Source: Polaribacter reichenbachii | Lineage (GTDB): Bacteria; Bacteroidota; Bacteroidia; Flavobacteriales; Flavobacteriaceae | Length of the DNA: 64,000 nucleotides | NCBI RefSeq assembly: GCF_001975665.1 | Contig: NZ_CP019419.1 | Span: 3,951,501-4,015,500 of the forward strand | Direction: 5' to 3' | In this document: positions 16,729-26,900 of the stretch, piece by piece | How positions within the stretch are numbered: position 1 is the first letter of the stretch | How the letters are laid out: each line of letters begins with the position of its first letter | Program-made: the position numbers and the translations under genes | Notes under the pieces: model-generated | What the model saw: the letters and a program-made list of their open reading frames with translations, nothing else | What the model was told of the DNA's origin: nothing | The model's database searches: none

Positions 16729-18477
16729 ATGAAAAAAAATATCACTCTTTTTATTTGTTCTTTTTTTGTATTTCAATTTTCATTTAGTCAATTAAATACT
16801 AAAAATCAAACAAGAAGTTTTAATAATATACATAAAGAATCTATTTTTATTCATTATAACTCTAGTTTGTACTTAACTGGTGAATACATTTATTTTAAAA
16901 TTTATTGCTTAAATGCAAATAATAATAAATTAAGTAATCTTAGTAAAGTTGCTTATTTAGATATTGTAAATGAAGAAATGCAAACGGTTTATTCAGTTAA
17001 AGTGAAACTAGAAAATGGAGTTGGTTTTGATGATTACCTAGTTAACACAAAACTTAAATCTGGAAATTATAAACTTATTGCTTACACAAATTGGATGAAA
17101 AACAATAATGTTTCAAAAGCTTTTTTTGAATCAAACATTACAATAATTAACCCATATACTCAAAATCAAAAAGGATTAACAATTAGCCAGAACAATGATA
17201 GTTTACTTATTGCCCCAAAAAATGAACTTAAAAATAATATAACTATCAAGAGTAAAATAATTGATTTACAAACTAATAAAAAAACATTTAACAGTAGAGA
17301 AAAAGTTAAATTGCGCATTAAAGCTTTAGTAGAAAATAATTCTTTTGGATCCTATTCTTTATCTGTAAAAAAAGTTGATTCAATTTCTAATAGCAAAACG
17401 AAAGATTTTATAATTAGTAAGATACAAAAAGCGAATACATCAGAAAATTTAACCAAACCATTATATTATCCTGAAATAAGAGGCGAACTGTTTTTTGGTA
17501 AAATCATTAGAAAAGATGAAAGTGAAGATATTAAAAATAAAAAAATTCTTATTTCTACATATAATAATGCATCCTATTTTAACGTATCAACCACTAATGT
17601 AAATGGAGAATTTAACTTTAGCTTAAAAAACAACATTGATAATAATATTAATTTTCAAATCTTAAATGAAAATAATGATAATTTTGATATTGTAATTTTA
17701 CCTAATAACAATGTAATTAAAAAAGAACTAGCATTCGAAAAATATATTCTAAACCCTAAACTGGAGAAAAAAATTATAGAAAGAAGTGTGTATAATCAAA
17801 TAAACAACTCATTTAATATCGTAAAAACCACTAATTCAAATTCGAAAATTTCTAACGTTTTTTATAAAAACGCAGATGATTCTTACAACTTAGATGATTA
17901 CACCAGATTTAAAACCCTTAAAGAAACTTTACTAGAAGTTGTTAAAGACTTAACTATAAGAAAAATAAATAGTAAAGAACATATTTTTAAATTAAGACGT
18001 AAAAATAATAGAAATAGTTTAAGTTACGATTATATACCATGGGTTTTTATAGATGGAATTTTAATACAAAATCATAATGATATTATCGATTATCCTAGTA
18101 AAAATATTAAAAGTATTAGTTTGTTAAAAGACAAATATTTAATAGGAACAGAGATTGTTAGTGGTATTGTATTAATGGAAACTTTTAATAATCATTTTAT
18201 TGATAACAATAATCTTAAATACTCAAATATTAAAACTTTGTCTAGAGCTTTACCAAATAAAAACTATTTATTTCCTAATTACGACTCTATTAAGAATGAT
18301 AAAATCCCTGATTTTAGACATCAATTATTTTGGAAACCAGATATTCTTTTAAATAAAAGTCAACTCGAAATTATGTTTTTTACTTCAGATATTTTAGGAA
18401 CTTATGAAATATCTATAAAAGGTGTTACAAAACAAGGTAAATTAGTTTCTACCTCACACATTATTGAAGTCAAATAA
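16729..18477 (+). CDS. Secreted MG2-like protein with plug-like C-terminus
   Basis: 582 residues from the ATG at 16729, which gives a clean signal peptide (KKNITLFICSFFVFQFSFSQ); a longer frame from 16609 would overlap DUF4249 and lacks one. Residues about 25-140 (IHYNSSLYLTGEYIYFKIYC ... LKSGNYKLIAYTNWMKN) have the strand pattern of an alpha-2-macroglobulin MG2 domain. The C-terminal part (WVFIDGILIQNHNDIIDYP ... GTEIVSGIVLMETF) resembles a TonB receptor plug without a barrel. It closes the four-gene cluster, 13 bases after DUF4249. A role in holding substrate or protein partners at the outer membrane is inference. Confidence 0.75.
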   Translation: MKKNITLFICSFFVFQFSFSQLNTKNQTRSFNNIHKESIFIHYNSSLYLTGEYIYFKIYCLNANNNKLSNLSKVAYLDIVNEEMQTVYSVKVKLENGVGFDDYLVNTKLKSGNYKLIAYTNWMKNNNVSKAFFESNITIINPYTQNQKGLTISQNNDSLLIAPKNELKNNITIKSKIIDLQTNKKTFNSREKVKLRIKALVENNSFGSYSLSVKKVDSISNSKTKDFIISKIQKANTSENLTKPLYYPEIRGELFFGKIIRKDESEDIKNKKILISTYNNASYFNVSTTNVNGEFNFSLKNNIDNNINFQILNENNDNFDIVILPNNNVIKKELAFEKYILNPKLEKKIIERSVYNQINNSFNIVKTTNSNSKISNVFYKNADDSYNLDDYTRFKTLKETLLEVVKDLTIRKINSKEHIFKLRRKNNRNSLSYDYIPWVFIDGILIQNHNDIIDYPSKNIKSISLLKDKYLIGTEIVSGIVLMETFNNHFIDNNNLKYSNIKTLSRALPNKNYLFPNYDSIKNDKIPDFRHQLFWKPDILLNKSQLEIMFFTSDILGTYEISIKGVTKQGKLVSTSHIIEVK

Positions 18478-18921
18478 AATAACACAAAAATTTCTGATTA
18501 ATTTAAATCACTTCTCAACTTGGTTTTCTGATATTTATTACCCGAACTTCTTTTGAAAGATTAAAAATTAATTTTAATATATTTATTGATACTGTAAAGT
18601 TAGTTACCATTAATTACTATAAAGAAATTGAGTTAATAGTTTTATCATTAAAAAAGTATCACTAAAACTCCTAACAACGTAAATACAATAGTGTTATTTC
18701 TCAATATTTATTTTTATAAACCAACCTAATGCGATTGAAAGAAAAAAATCTGCTGCAAGTCTAAAACACCTAAAAATAATTACTACCAAAAACCTAATAT
18801 ATCATTACTATTTTATTTTAAAAACAATATAATCCATTACTTATGGAATCGAGTTAATTATGTTTTTTATCAAATTTATTTACCTATTTTTAAATTTTAT
18901 ATAACAATTTTAAATATTCTC
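18478..18921. other. Intergenic stretch, nothing recognised
   Basis: About 440 bp of AT-rich sequence without a credible gene, hairpin terminator or exact -7 element. A short minus-strand open frame near 18700-18800 is mentioned among the rejected items. Confidence 0.5.
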
Positions 18922-19689
18922 TTGATTTTAGATCTTTTCAATCAATACTGGCACATTATGCTACTATTTTTTACTGTTGCAATTTTATATTCTTCAGTAG
19001 GTTTTGGAGGCGGCTCTAGTTATTTAGCAATATTAGCTTTAACAAGTGTTGTTTTTACACAAATTAGAGCAACAGCTTTACTTTGTAATATTGTTGTGGT
19101 TTCTGGTAACGTACTTTTATTTTATCAACAGAAAAAAATCGACTTAAAAAAAATACTTCCTTTGGTTTTAATGAGTATACCTTTTGCATATTTGGGTGGC
19201 TATTTAAAAATAAGTCAGCAGTTCTTTTTTATACTTTTAGGAATAACATTATTATTTGCTGCCATTTCTATGTGGCTTTCCAAACGTATAATTTCTTCAG
19301 ATGAAAAAAAAGAAAATTCAACTAGGTTAAAAAGCTTAAGTTTTGGTGGAATTATAGGTTTCATTTCAGGAATGGTTGGTATTGGAGGAGGAATTTTTTT
19401 AGCGCCACTTTTGCATTTAACCAATTGGGATACTCCTAAAAAAATTGCAGCAACTGCTAGTCTTTTTATCCTTGTAAATTCAATAGCTGGTTTGTTGGGG
19501 CAATATTCTAATCCTGATTTTATTATTGATTGGAATTTAACCTCAATATTATTAGTAACCGTTTTTATTGGCGGACAAATTGGTAGCAGAATAAGTAACA
19601 AATTATTTACACCTATTCAATTAAAAAAAGCAACTGCCATTTTAATTGCTTTTGTAAGTCTTAAAATTTTATGGAAATATCTTTTTTGA
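18922..19689 (+). CDS. TSUP (TauE/SafE) family membrane transporter
   Basis: 255 residues from a TTG at 18922; an in-frame ATG at 18958 (residue 13) is the alternative start and loses only MILDLFNQYWHI. About eight membrane segments. The paired glycine-rich motifs VGFGGGSSYLAILAL (N-terminal half) and GMVGIGGGIFLAPLL (C-terminal half) are the hallmark of the internally duplicated TSUP family, which exports sulfite, sulfonates or other organic anions through the inner membrane. The substrate is not determinable. It is followed by TerC after 73 bases, which has its own promoter. Confidence 0.85.
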   Translation: MILDLFNQYWHIMLLFFTVAILYSSVGFGGGSSYLAILALTSVVFTQIRATALLCNIVVVSGNVLLFYQQKKIDLKKILPLVLMSIPFAYLGGYLKISQQFFFILLGITLLFAAISMWLSKRIISSDEKKENSTRLKSLSFGGIIGFISGMVGIGGGIFLAPLLHLTNWDTPKKIAATASLFILVNSIAGLLGQYSNPDFIIDWNLTSILLVTVFIGGQIGSRISNKLFTPIQLKKATAILIAFVSLKILWKYLF

Positions 19690-19708
19690 TAAATAAAATT
19701 CGTTTCCA

Positions 19709-19739
19709 TTGTATAATTAAATCAATAAAAATATATTTG
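19709..19739 (+). promoter_or_regulatory. Complete Bacteroidota promoter, TerC gene
   Basis: TTG at 19709-19711, a 20-base spacer, and an exact -7 element TATATTTG at 19732-19739. The predicted start near 19743 gives a 20-base leader before the ATG at 19763. Confidence 0.7.
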
Positions 19740-19762
19740 AACCTCATCAAACAAAATAAAAA

Positions 19763-20557
19763 ATGTTAGGAATTATTTTTACCTTATTAATGTTAGTGCT
19801 TTTACAAGCCGTTTTAGGATTCGACAATTTACTTTACATCTCTTTAGAATCTAAAAAAGCACCAGAAGCAGATCAAAAAAAAGTTCGTAAAACAGGAATT
19901 TTAATTGCCATTGTTCTTAGAATTGTCTTGTTATTTGTACTAGTTTCCATTATCGACTTTTTTCAAGAACCTTTTTCTTTTTTATCAGGTGGAATTGACG
20001 ATATTATCCATTTTGCATTTAATGGTCATAGTATTATTGTGCTTTTAGGTGGTGGTTTTATAATCTACACAGCCATTAAAGAAATTTGGCATATGATTTC
20101 TACCAAAGGTTTAGACGTTGATGAAATGGCTACAGAAAAGAAATCTAAATCTGCAAATACAGTAGTTACTAGTATTGTAATTATGAACTTGGTTTTTTCT
20201 TTCGATTCTATTTTGGCAGCAATTGGTTTAACTAGCGAAATTGAAAACCCTACAACCGCATTTATTGTTATGGCTATTGCAATTGTAATTAGTGGTTTGC
20301 TAATGTTAATTATGGCCGATAAAATTTCTACATTTTTATCTAAAAACAGGATGTACGAAGTACTTGGTTTGTTTATTCTATTTATTGTAGGAATAATGTT
20401 GGTTACTGAAGGTGGACATTTAGCACATTTAAAACTTTTTGGCAACGAAATTGTACCTATGAGTAAAACAACTTTCTATTTTGTTTTAGCAGTTTTAATA
20501 ATTGTTGATGTGGTGCAAGGTAGATATCAAAAGAAATTGCTTTCTGAAAAGAAGTAA
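19763..20557 (+). CDS. TerC family integral membrane protein
   Basis: 264 residues with seven to eight membrane segments. The family motifs are present: LGFDNLLYISLE in the first helix and VFSFDSILAAIGLT in the middle, both placing acidic residues in the membrane as in TerC/Alx proteins. Members have been linked to metal (Mn2+) efflux, tellurite resistance and protection of exported proteins. No tellurite genes are adjacent, so a metal-homeostasis role is the more likely reading. It is followed by a terminator. Confidence 0.88.
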   Translation: MLGIIFTLLMLVLLQAVLGFDNLLYISLESKKAPEADQKKVRKTGILIAIVLRIVLLFVLVSIIDFFQEPFSFLSGGIDDIIHFAFNGHSIIVLLGGGFIIYTAIKEIWHMISTKGLDVDEMATEKKSKSANTVVTSIVIMNLVFSFDSILAAIGLTSEIENPTTAFIVMAIAIVISGLLMLIMADKISTFLSKNRMYEVLGLFILFIVGIMLVTEGGHLAHLKLFGNEIVPMSKTTFYFVLAVLIIVDVVQGRYQKKLLSEKK

Positions 20558-20577
20558 TTTTAAAGAAATATATAGAA

Positions 20578-20601
20578 AACCGTTACTAAATTGTAGCGGT
20601 T
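20578..20601 (+). terminator. Intrinsic terminator after TerC
   Basis: A 9-bp stem AACCGTTAC/GTAGCGGTT (one G-U pair) with a 6-base loop followed by seven T. It also lies just past the stop of the convergent gene at 20605. Confidence 0.85.
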
Positions 20602-20604
20602 TTT

Positions 20605-20973
20605 TTATTTAATTTCAGCAATAGAATCCTGTAATCTCTTTGTAATAATTTGTTTGATTCTTCTATTAAATTCTGATGAATTGTTTTGATAAACCTCATA
20701 TTCATCCAAAGAAAAATGACCTAAAATTGCGCCTAAAATTTGATTTTTAAATTGTAAATCCTTTTCTAAAACCGATTTTATTTTTGCTCTTTTCTTTTGT
20801 TCTGATAGTACAGAAAAATCAATTTTTCGCTTAATTAAATAACTTTTAAAAAATGCAATTAACAAAGTGTGTTGCATTTTAATAATTGGTCTTAAAACTG
20901 AGTTTTGAAAAGCCTCTGTTTCTGTAGTATTTGCATTTACTAAATCCGATAAAATTAGTCTTTCTTTTCTCAT
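20605..20973 (-). CDS. Small flavobacterial protein of unknown function
   Basis: 122 residues, helical, basic, no signal or membrane segment. It has the form of a family of about 120-residue flavobacterial proteins (FQNSVLRPIIKMQHTLLIAFFKSYL, then FKNQILGAILGHF and IKQIITKRLQ) often labelled 'glyoxalase' by automatic annotation; I see no glyoxalase metal-binding pattern and do not endorse that label. Its start overlaps the stop of the upstream gene by four bases, so the two are translationally coupled. Confidence 0.7.
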   Translation of the reverse strand: MRKERLILSDLVNANTTETEAFQNSVLRPIIKMQHTLLIAFFKSYLIKRKIDFSVLSEQKKRAKIKSVLEKDLQFKNQILGAILGHFSLDEYEVYQNNSSEFNRRIKQIITKRLQDSIAEIK

Positions 20974-21449
20974 CTTTCTAACAATTCATCTAATTCCAAT
21001 TGATAATCGTATTGTAAATCTTCGTGTAATTTTTCAATTGCTTTGTTTATCATTCTAACCTGAGCATCAAAAACATTTTGTAAACGCTGACTTCTATTTA
21101 TTGAAGGCTTCATTTCTTTTAATTTCTTGCAGAAATACAAAAGCAATTCAGTTTCTGTTTCTTTCTTTTTAGAATATCTGATAAACTTTTTGGTAAGCGA
21201 TAAAATTTTACGGACACTTTTTCTGATGTAAAAATAACTCTTGGTATTTATATCAGAAAATTGCTCATCCATTTGATCTTTAATCGATTGAATGTAACCT
21301 TCTTCGTTATGAGATTCAAATAACAAATAGGTTAACAACTCCTTATTTTCTTTTTTAAATCTTGATAAATGCAAGCACAACTCTTTTAACTCATCTGCAG
21401 ATTTATGAGATAATTCGTCTTTAAGTTGTTTAATAGTTACTGCTTTCAA
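20970..21449 (-). CDS. Small helical protein of unknown function, partner of the gene at 20605
   Basis: 159 residues, all helical, Lys/Glu/Leu-rich, with no signal peptide and no known catalytic motif. The N-terminal part (VTIKQLKDELSHKSADELKELCLHLSRFKKENKELLTYLLF) could form paired helices; the region about 70-150 is strongly amphipathic. It overlaps the 122-residue gene by four bases (ATGA), suggesting that the two products act together. The function is not recognisable. Confidence 0.7.
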   Translation of the reverse strand: MKAVTIKQLKDELSHKSADELKELCLHLSRFKKENKELLTYLLFESHNEEGYIQSIKDQMDEQFSDINTKSYFYIRKSVRKILSLTKKFIRYSKKKETETELLLYFCKKLKEMKPSINRSQRLQNVFDAQVRMINKAIEKLHEDLQYDYQLELDELLER

Positions 21450-21499
21450 TTATCGTTTTTATAACTTATAAAAATAAGTTTATGATAAAAAAATGAATC

Positions 21500-21526
21500 C
21501 CTACAAGGTTTTGAAAACCTTGCAGG
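21500..21526 (-). terminator. Terminator of fabV, repeat-like hairpin
   Basis: Stem CCT-x-CAAGGTTT / AAACCTTG-x-AGG with a tiny loop, followed on the minus strand by a seven-T run at 21487-21493. The CAAGGTTTTGAAAACCTTG palindrome resembles a hairpin I associate with many flavobacterial intergenic sites. Confidence 0.75.
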
Positions 21527-21535
21527 ATACTGTTT

Positions 21536-22723
21536 TTATTGCTCACTAGGTATTGAAACCATTTCATTTACATCTGCATCATAATCTACACCAGCTACTT
21601 TAAAGCCAAATAGATTAAAAAACTCGTTGCTGTAACCTTCTAAATCTCCTAATTCTGATAAATTTTCGGTAGTTGCTTTTTTCCAAAGTTCAGCAATTTC
21701 TGCTTGTACATCTTCGCGCATTTCCCAATCATCAATTCTAATTCTACCTTTATCATCTAAAGCCAAATCACCACCAAATAAACGCTCACTATACAAACGC
21801 TCTATTTGCTCAATACAACCCTCGTGAATTCCTTTTTCTTTCATCACTTTAAATAATAATGAAATGTATAAAGGAATTACAGGAATTGCAGAACTAGCTT
21901 GAGTTACCAAAGCTTTATTTACAGAAACATAAGCATTACCATTTATTGATTTTAAATCATCAGTAATTTCAAAAGCTGTTTTCTCTAAATCGTCTTTTGC
22001 AGCACCAATTGTTCCATTTCTGTACACTGGTTTTGTAACTTCTGGGCCAATATAAGAATAGGCAACAGTTGTGGCACCTTCAGAAAGTAGGTTTTCTGCT
22101 TGTAAAGCATCCATCCACATTTTCCAATCTTCACCACCCATTACTGTAACTGTATTTGCAATATCATCGCCTTCAGCAGGATTTATTGATATTTCTGATA
22201 CATTACCTGTATGAAAATCGACTGTTTTATTCGTAAAAACTTCACCAATAGGTTTTAAAACAGATTTAAATCTTTTTCCTGTATTTGGATGTTTTCTTAC
22301 GGGTGATGCCAAACTGTAAATTACCAAATCTACCTGACCTAAATCTTCTTTAATTAGGTTTACAACTTGCTCTTTTATCTCATTAGAAAAAGCATCTCCG
22401 TTTATACTTTTTGCATACAAACCTGCTTTATGAGCGTGTTTCTCAAACGCTGCAGTGTTGTAATAACCAGGAGAACCTGGTCTACCTTCTGTTGCTGGTT
22501 TATCGAAAAAAACACCTATTGTTGCTGCATCTGAACCAAATGCACTTGTAATTCTAGAGGCTAATCCAAAACCTGTTGATGCTCCTAAAACTAAAACTTT
22601 TTTTGCTCCTTCTATTTTACCTTTCGATTTAACATATTCTATTTGATTGATCACGTTTTGTTCACAACCTGTTGGATGTGATGTTAAACAGATAAATCCT
22701 CTTGTTCTTGGTTCTATAATCAT
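21536..22723 (-). CDS. fabV: Enoyl-ACP / trans-2-enoyl-CoA reductase, FabV type
   Basis: 395 residues, the normal FabV length. The opening (MIIEPRTRGFICLTSHPTGC), the NAD(P)-binding segment VLVLGASTGFGLASR (about 43-57) and the catalytic Tyr-x8-Lys (Y234, K243) identify FabV, the single-chain reductase of the last step of fatty-acid elongation. FabV replaces FabI in some bacteria and is less sensitive to triclosan. It lies 76 bases after purC on the same strand and has its own terminator. Confidence 0.95.
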   Translation of the reverse strand: MIIEPRTRGFICLTSHPTGCEQNVINQIEYVKSKGKIEGAKKVLVLGASTGFGLASRITSAFGSDAATIGVFFDKPATEGRPGSPGYYNTAAFEKHAHKAGLYAKSINGDAFSNEIKEQVVNLIKEDLGQVDLVIYSLASPVRKHPNTGKRFKSVLKPIGEVFTNKTVDFHTGNVSEISINPAEGDDIANTVTVMGGEDWKMWMDALQAENLLSEGATTVAYSYIGPEVTKPVYRNGTIGAAKDDLEKTAFEITDDLKSINGNAYVSVNKALVTQASSAIPVIPLYISLLFKVMKEKGIHEGCIEQIERLYSERLFGGDLALDDKGRIRIDDWEMREDVQAEIAELWKKATTENLSELGDLEGYSNEFFNLFGFKVAGVDYDADVNEMVSIPSEQ

Positions 22724-22799
22724 TTGTTGTATATTTTATCGCCTTTGTCTTTCAGACATTTCCCAAAAGAGGAAAAAAGGTATAATTTAATATTTAGTT

Positions 22800-23747
22800 T
22801 TAATTTTCTAGAAAAGCATTGACATTTTGCTCAATTCTATCCAACACATTTTCTGTTGAAGCTTTAACAAAAGTTTCTCCAGTAATTTGTTCGTATAACT
22901 CTATATATCTGTTAGAAATTTCGATGATTTTTTCATCAGACATTTCTGGTATTTGCTGATTTTCTTTACCTTGAAAACCATTTTCTATCAACCACTGACG
23001 TACAAATTCTTTCGATAATTGTTTTTGAGCTTCGTTGTTATTTTGTCTTTCTTGATAACCGTCAGCATAAAAATAACGAGAAGAATCTGGTGTATGAATT
23101 TCATCAATCAAAACAATTTTACCCTCTTTTGTTTTACCAAATTCGTATTTAGTATCTACTAAAATTAAGCCTCTTTTTGCAGCGATTTCTGTACCTCTTT
23201 TAAACAAAGCTCTTGTATAATTTTCTAAAATGATGTAATCTTCTTCAGAAACAATACCTTTTGCTAAAATGTCTTCTCTAGAAATGTCTTCATCATGTTC
23301 GCCATTATCTGCTTTGGTAGATGGTGTTATAATTGGTTCTGGAAACTTGTCATTTTCTTTTAACCCTTCTGCCATTGCTACACCACACAATTGTCTTTTA
23401 CCCAATTTATATTCGCGAGCTGCATGGCCAGAAAGATAACCTCTAATTACCATTTCTACTTTAAAAGGTTCGCATAAATGACCAATAGCCACATTTTCAT
23501 CTGGATTTGCAATTAACCAATTAGGAACAATATCTGCAGTATCATTCATCATTTTGGTTGCAATCTGATTCAAAATTTGTCCTTTAAACGGAATTTGACG
23601 TGGTAAAATTACATCGAAAGCAGAAAGCCTATCAGAAGCAATCATAACTAAAAGTTCATCATTTATATTATAAACTTCTCTTACTTTACCTTTGTAAACA
23701 GATTTTTGTGTTGGAAACTTAAAATTGGTTTCGTTTATGGTGTTCAT
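22800..23747 (-). CDS. purC: Phosphoribosylaminoimidazole-succinocarboxamide synthase
   Basis: 315 residues, the longer SAICAR synthase form. Motifs: [12 protein letters not shown] near the N-terminus, [49 protein letters not shown] and [13 protein letters not shown]. It ligates aspartate to CAIR in the eighth step of purine synthesis, using ATP, in the cytoplasm. No other pur gene is adjacent. A -7 element lies 26 bases upstream of the ATG. Confidence 0.95.
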   Translation of the reverse strand: MNTINETNFKFPTQKSVYKGKVREVYNINDELLVMIASDRLSAFDVILPRQIPFKGQILNQIATKMMNDTADIVPNWLIANPDENVAIGHLCEPFKVEMVIRGYLSGHAAREYKLGKRQLCGVAMAEGLKENDKFPEPIITPSTKADNGEHDEDISREDILAKGIVSEEDYIILENYTRALFKRGTEIAAKRGLILVDTKYEFGKTKEGKIVLIDEIHTPDSSRYFYADGYQERQNNNEAQKQLSKEFVRQWLIENGFQGKENQQIPEMSDEKIIEISNRYIELYEQITGETFVKASTENVLDRIEQNVNAFLEN

Positions 23748-23772
23748 TCTATATAAAAATTAAAAACTGCAA

Positions 23773-23780
23773 CAAAAATA
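23773..23780 (-). promoter_or_regulatory. -7 element of purC
   Basis: Exact match on the minus strand (TATTTTTG). It predicts a start near 23769 and a leader of about 20 bases. Confidence 0.45.
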
Positions 23781-23978
23781 AGTGTTTTGTAATATAAAAC
23801 AGACCCTAATACTTTTTTTTAGAATAATATTATTTAATTATAAATTAACAATACCATAATTTAGAGCGCCTAATTTAAATCAAATTAAAAATATTTTTTA
23901 CAATGCCATAACTTTTGATTAATGTTATATCTCATTTTAATTAGTTTCTTGGACTCACTAATTTAAACGAATATTAAA

Positions 23979-26900
23979 ATGAAGAAAACTACTTTGTTAA
24001 CTAGCTTAATGCTAGTCTTTTCTATTACATTACTAACTGCTCAAAATGAGCTAAAACACGTATCTAGTTACCAAACAAATACAGAAGGTGTAGCAGAAAC
24101 TGTAGCTTATGATGTTACCAACAAACGTGCTGTGTTTACAAGTTCAGAAAACAATAATTTAACCTTTGTAGATATTAGCACACCAGCAACACCAACCTTA
24201 TTTACAACTGTAGATTTATCTGCTTATGGTGGTGGACCAAATTCAATTGCAATTCATAGTAATATTATTGCTGTAGCTGTTGAAGCAAACACTAAACAAA
24301 ATCCTGGTAAAGTTGTATTTTTTGATTTATCAGGTACTTATATTAACGAAGTTACTGTAGGTTCTTTACCAGACATGTTAACTTTTACACCTGATGGCTC
24401 TAAAATTTTAGTTGCAAACGAAGGTGAACCAAATGACGATTACACAGTAGATCCTGAAGGTTCTATTTCTGTAATTGATGTAAGTAGTGGTGCTGCAAAT
24501 GCTACTGTAACTTCCATCAACTTTAATAGTTATGATGATAAAAAAGAATCTTTAAAAAATAAAGGGATTCGAATTTTTGGAAATAACGGATCTGCCACTG
24601 TTTCTCAAGATTTAGAACCAGAATTTATTACTGTTATAGAAGATGGTACAAAGGCTTATGTAAACTGCCAAGAAGCAAATGCTTTAGTCGTTTTAGATTT
24701 AACAAATAATACGATTCTAGATATTTTACCTTTAGGTTACAAAAACCATATGTTAGGTACACCATCTGTAACTAGTTATACATTAAACGAATTAGTAGCA
24801 AATTGGCCAGCATTAGGAGCTCCTGCTTACGATGGTGGACAACCAGTTGTTAATTTAGGTGGTTTTTCTGGTTTGTATTTCGATGATGTGAATTCTACAG
24901 ACACAGATTACGTTTTTTATGCAATTCCAGATAGAGGGCCAAATGATAGTCCTGTAAGTATTGCAGATGTTAGTCCTGCTCCAACAAAAAACTTAAGACC
25001 TTTTAAATTGCCTAATTATCAAGGTAGAATTGCAAAATTCACTTTAAACAAAACAAACGGAACTGTTACTTTAGATGATCAAATAATGTTAACCAGAAAA
25101 GATGGTACAACTCCAATTACTGGTAAAGGTAACATACCTGGTTATGACGAAGTTCCTGTAACGTATACTGATGTAAATACAGCTTACACAAATGTAGACT
25201 ACACAAAAGGAACAGAAGAATATCACGCTTTACCTTTTGATGAATATGGAGGTGATTTTGAAGGTATTTTAATTGATAAAGATGGTAACTTTTGGATGTG
25301 TGATGAATACAGACCAGCCATTTATAAATTTGATAATACAGGTAAATTAATAGAACGTTTTGTATCTGAAGGTGCTTCTTTATTAGGCACAACAAATATG
25401 CCTGCAGGTACTTATGGTGCTGAAACTTTACCAGAGGTTTATAATAAAAGAAGAGCAAATAGAGGTTTTGAAGCAATTGCTTATGATAAAGACAACCATA
25501 TTATTTATGCTTTTATTCAATCTCCTCTATACAATCCATCAAGTGGAACAAAAGACAATTCTGATGTGATTAGAATTTTAGGTGTTGATGCAAATAACGG
25601 AAATCCTGTAAGCGAATATGTATATTTATTAGAAAGAAATAAAGATGCAGGTTATTCTTCTTCTAGAGTAGATAAAATCGGAGATGCTGTGTTTACAGAA
25701 AATGGTAAATTTTTAGTTATAGAAAGAGATTCTGAAGGACCAACGATAGCACATGGAAAAAAATATGTTTTTGAAATCGATATTAATTATGCTACCAATA
25801 TTCTAAATACAACGTTTACAGGTAAAGAATTAGAAGAATTAACTGCGGATGAAATTGCAGCTCAATCCATAATTCCTGTTCACAAAAACAAAGTAGTTAA
25901 TTTACCAACAGTTGGCTACCAAGGTTCTGACAAAGCAGAAGGAATTGCTTTATTACCAAATAACGAAATTGCTGTTTTAAATGACAACGACTTTGGTTTA
26001 GCTGGTGCAGGTGTTACTGATAATAGTGTGTTAGGAATTATTTCTTTTGCAAATGATTATGGTTTTGACGCCTCTAATAAAGATGATAAAATAAACATTA
26101 CACAACACCCAACATTAGGGATGTTTATGCCAGACGCAATTAGCTCATACAACGTAAATGGTTTAAACTACATAGTTACTGCAAACGAAGGCGACTCTAG
26201 AGATTATGATGGATATTCAGAAGAAGAAAGAGTAAAAGATTTAACTTTAAATACAACTTATTATCCAGATGCAGCAACTTTACAAGAAGATGAAAATCTT
26301 GGTCGATTAAAAACTACCACTGCAAATGGCGATTATAATAATGATGGTGAATACGAACAAATTTATTCTTATGGAGCAAGATCTTTTTCAATTTTTGATG
26401 AATATGGAAATTTAGTTTTCGATAGCGCTAATGAATTTGGACTAAAAATTGCTGAAGAAGAAGCATCATTATTCAATCAAGATGAAGAAGAACTTGATGG
26501 TAGATCTGATGATAAAGGTAGTGAGCCAGAAGCTATAGCAATTGGAACTATTGAAGGGAGAACTTTTGCTTTTATTGGTTTAGAAAGACAAAGCTCAATT
26601 TTAATGTACGACATTACAGATCCTAAAGATGTAGAATTTATTACTTATTATAAAGGAAATGTTACTTCTAACGATGTTGCTCCAGAAATCATTAAATTTA
26701 TTGCTGCTTCAGAGAGCCCAAATGGTAAAAACTTATTATTAGTTGGTTATGAAGTTAGTGGTTCTATGGGTATTTTAGAAATTGATGACGATGCTTTAAG
26801 TATTAGTGAAGAAGTTGCTGATAATAATTTTAAAATTTATCCAAATCCTGTTTTAAACAAAGATTTAAAGTTTAATAAAACAATATCTGGAGTTATTTAC

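Noticed and set aside
18690..18810. Short minus-strand frame with a hydrophobic end (RLAADFFLSIALGWFIK)
   Set aside because: About 35 codons, no ATG, no neighbour of the same kind; may be a decayed remnant but cannot be supported.
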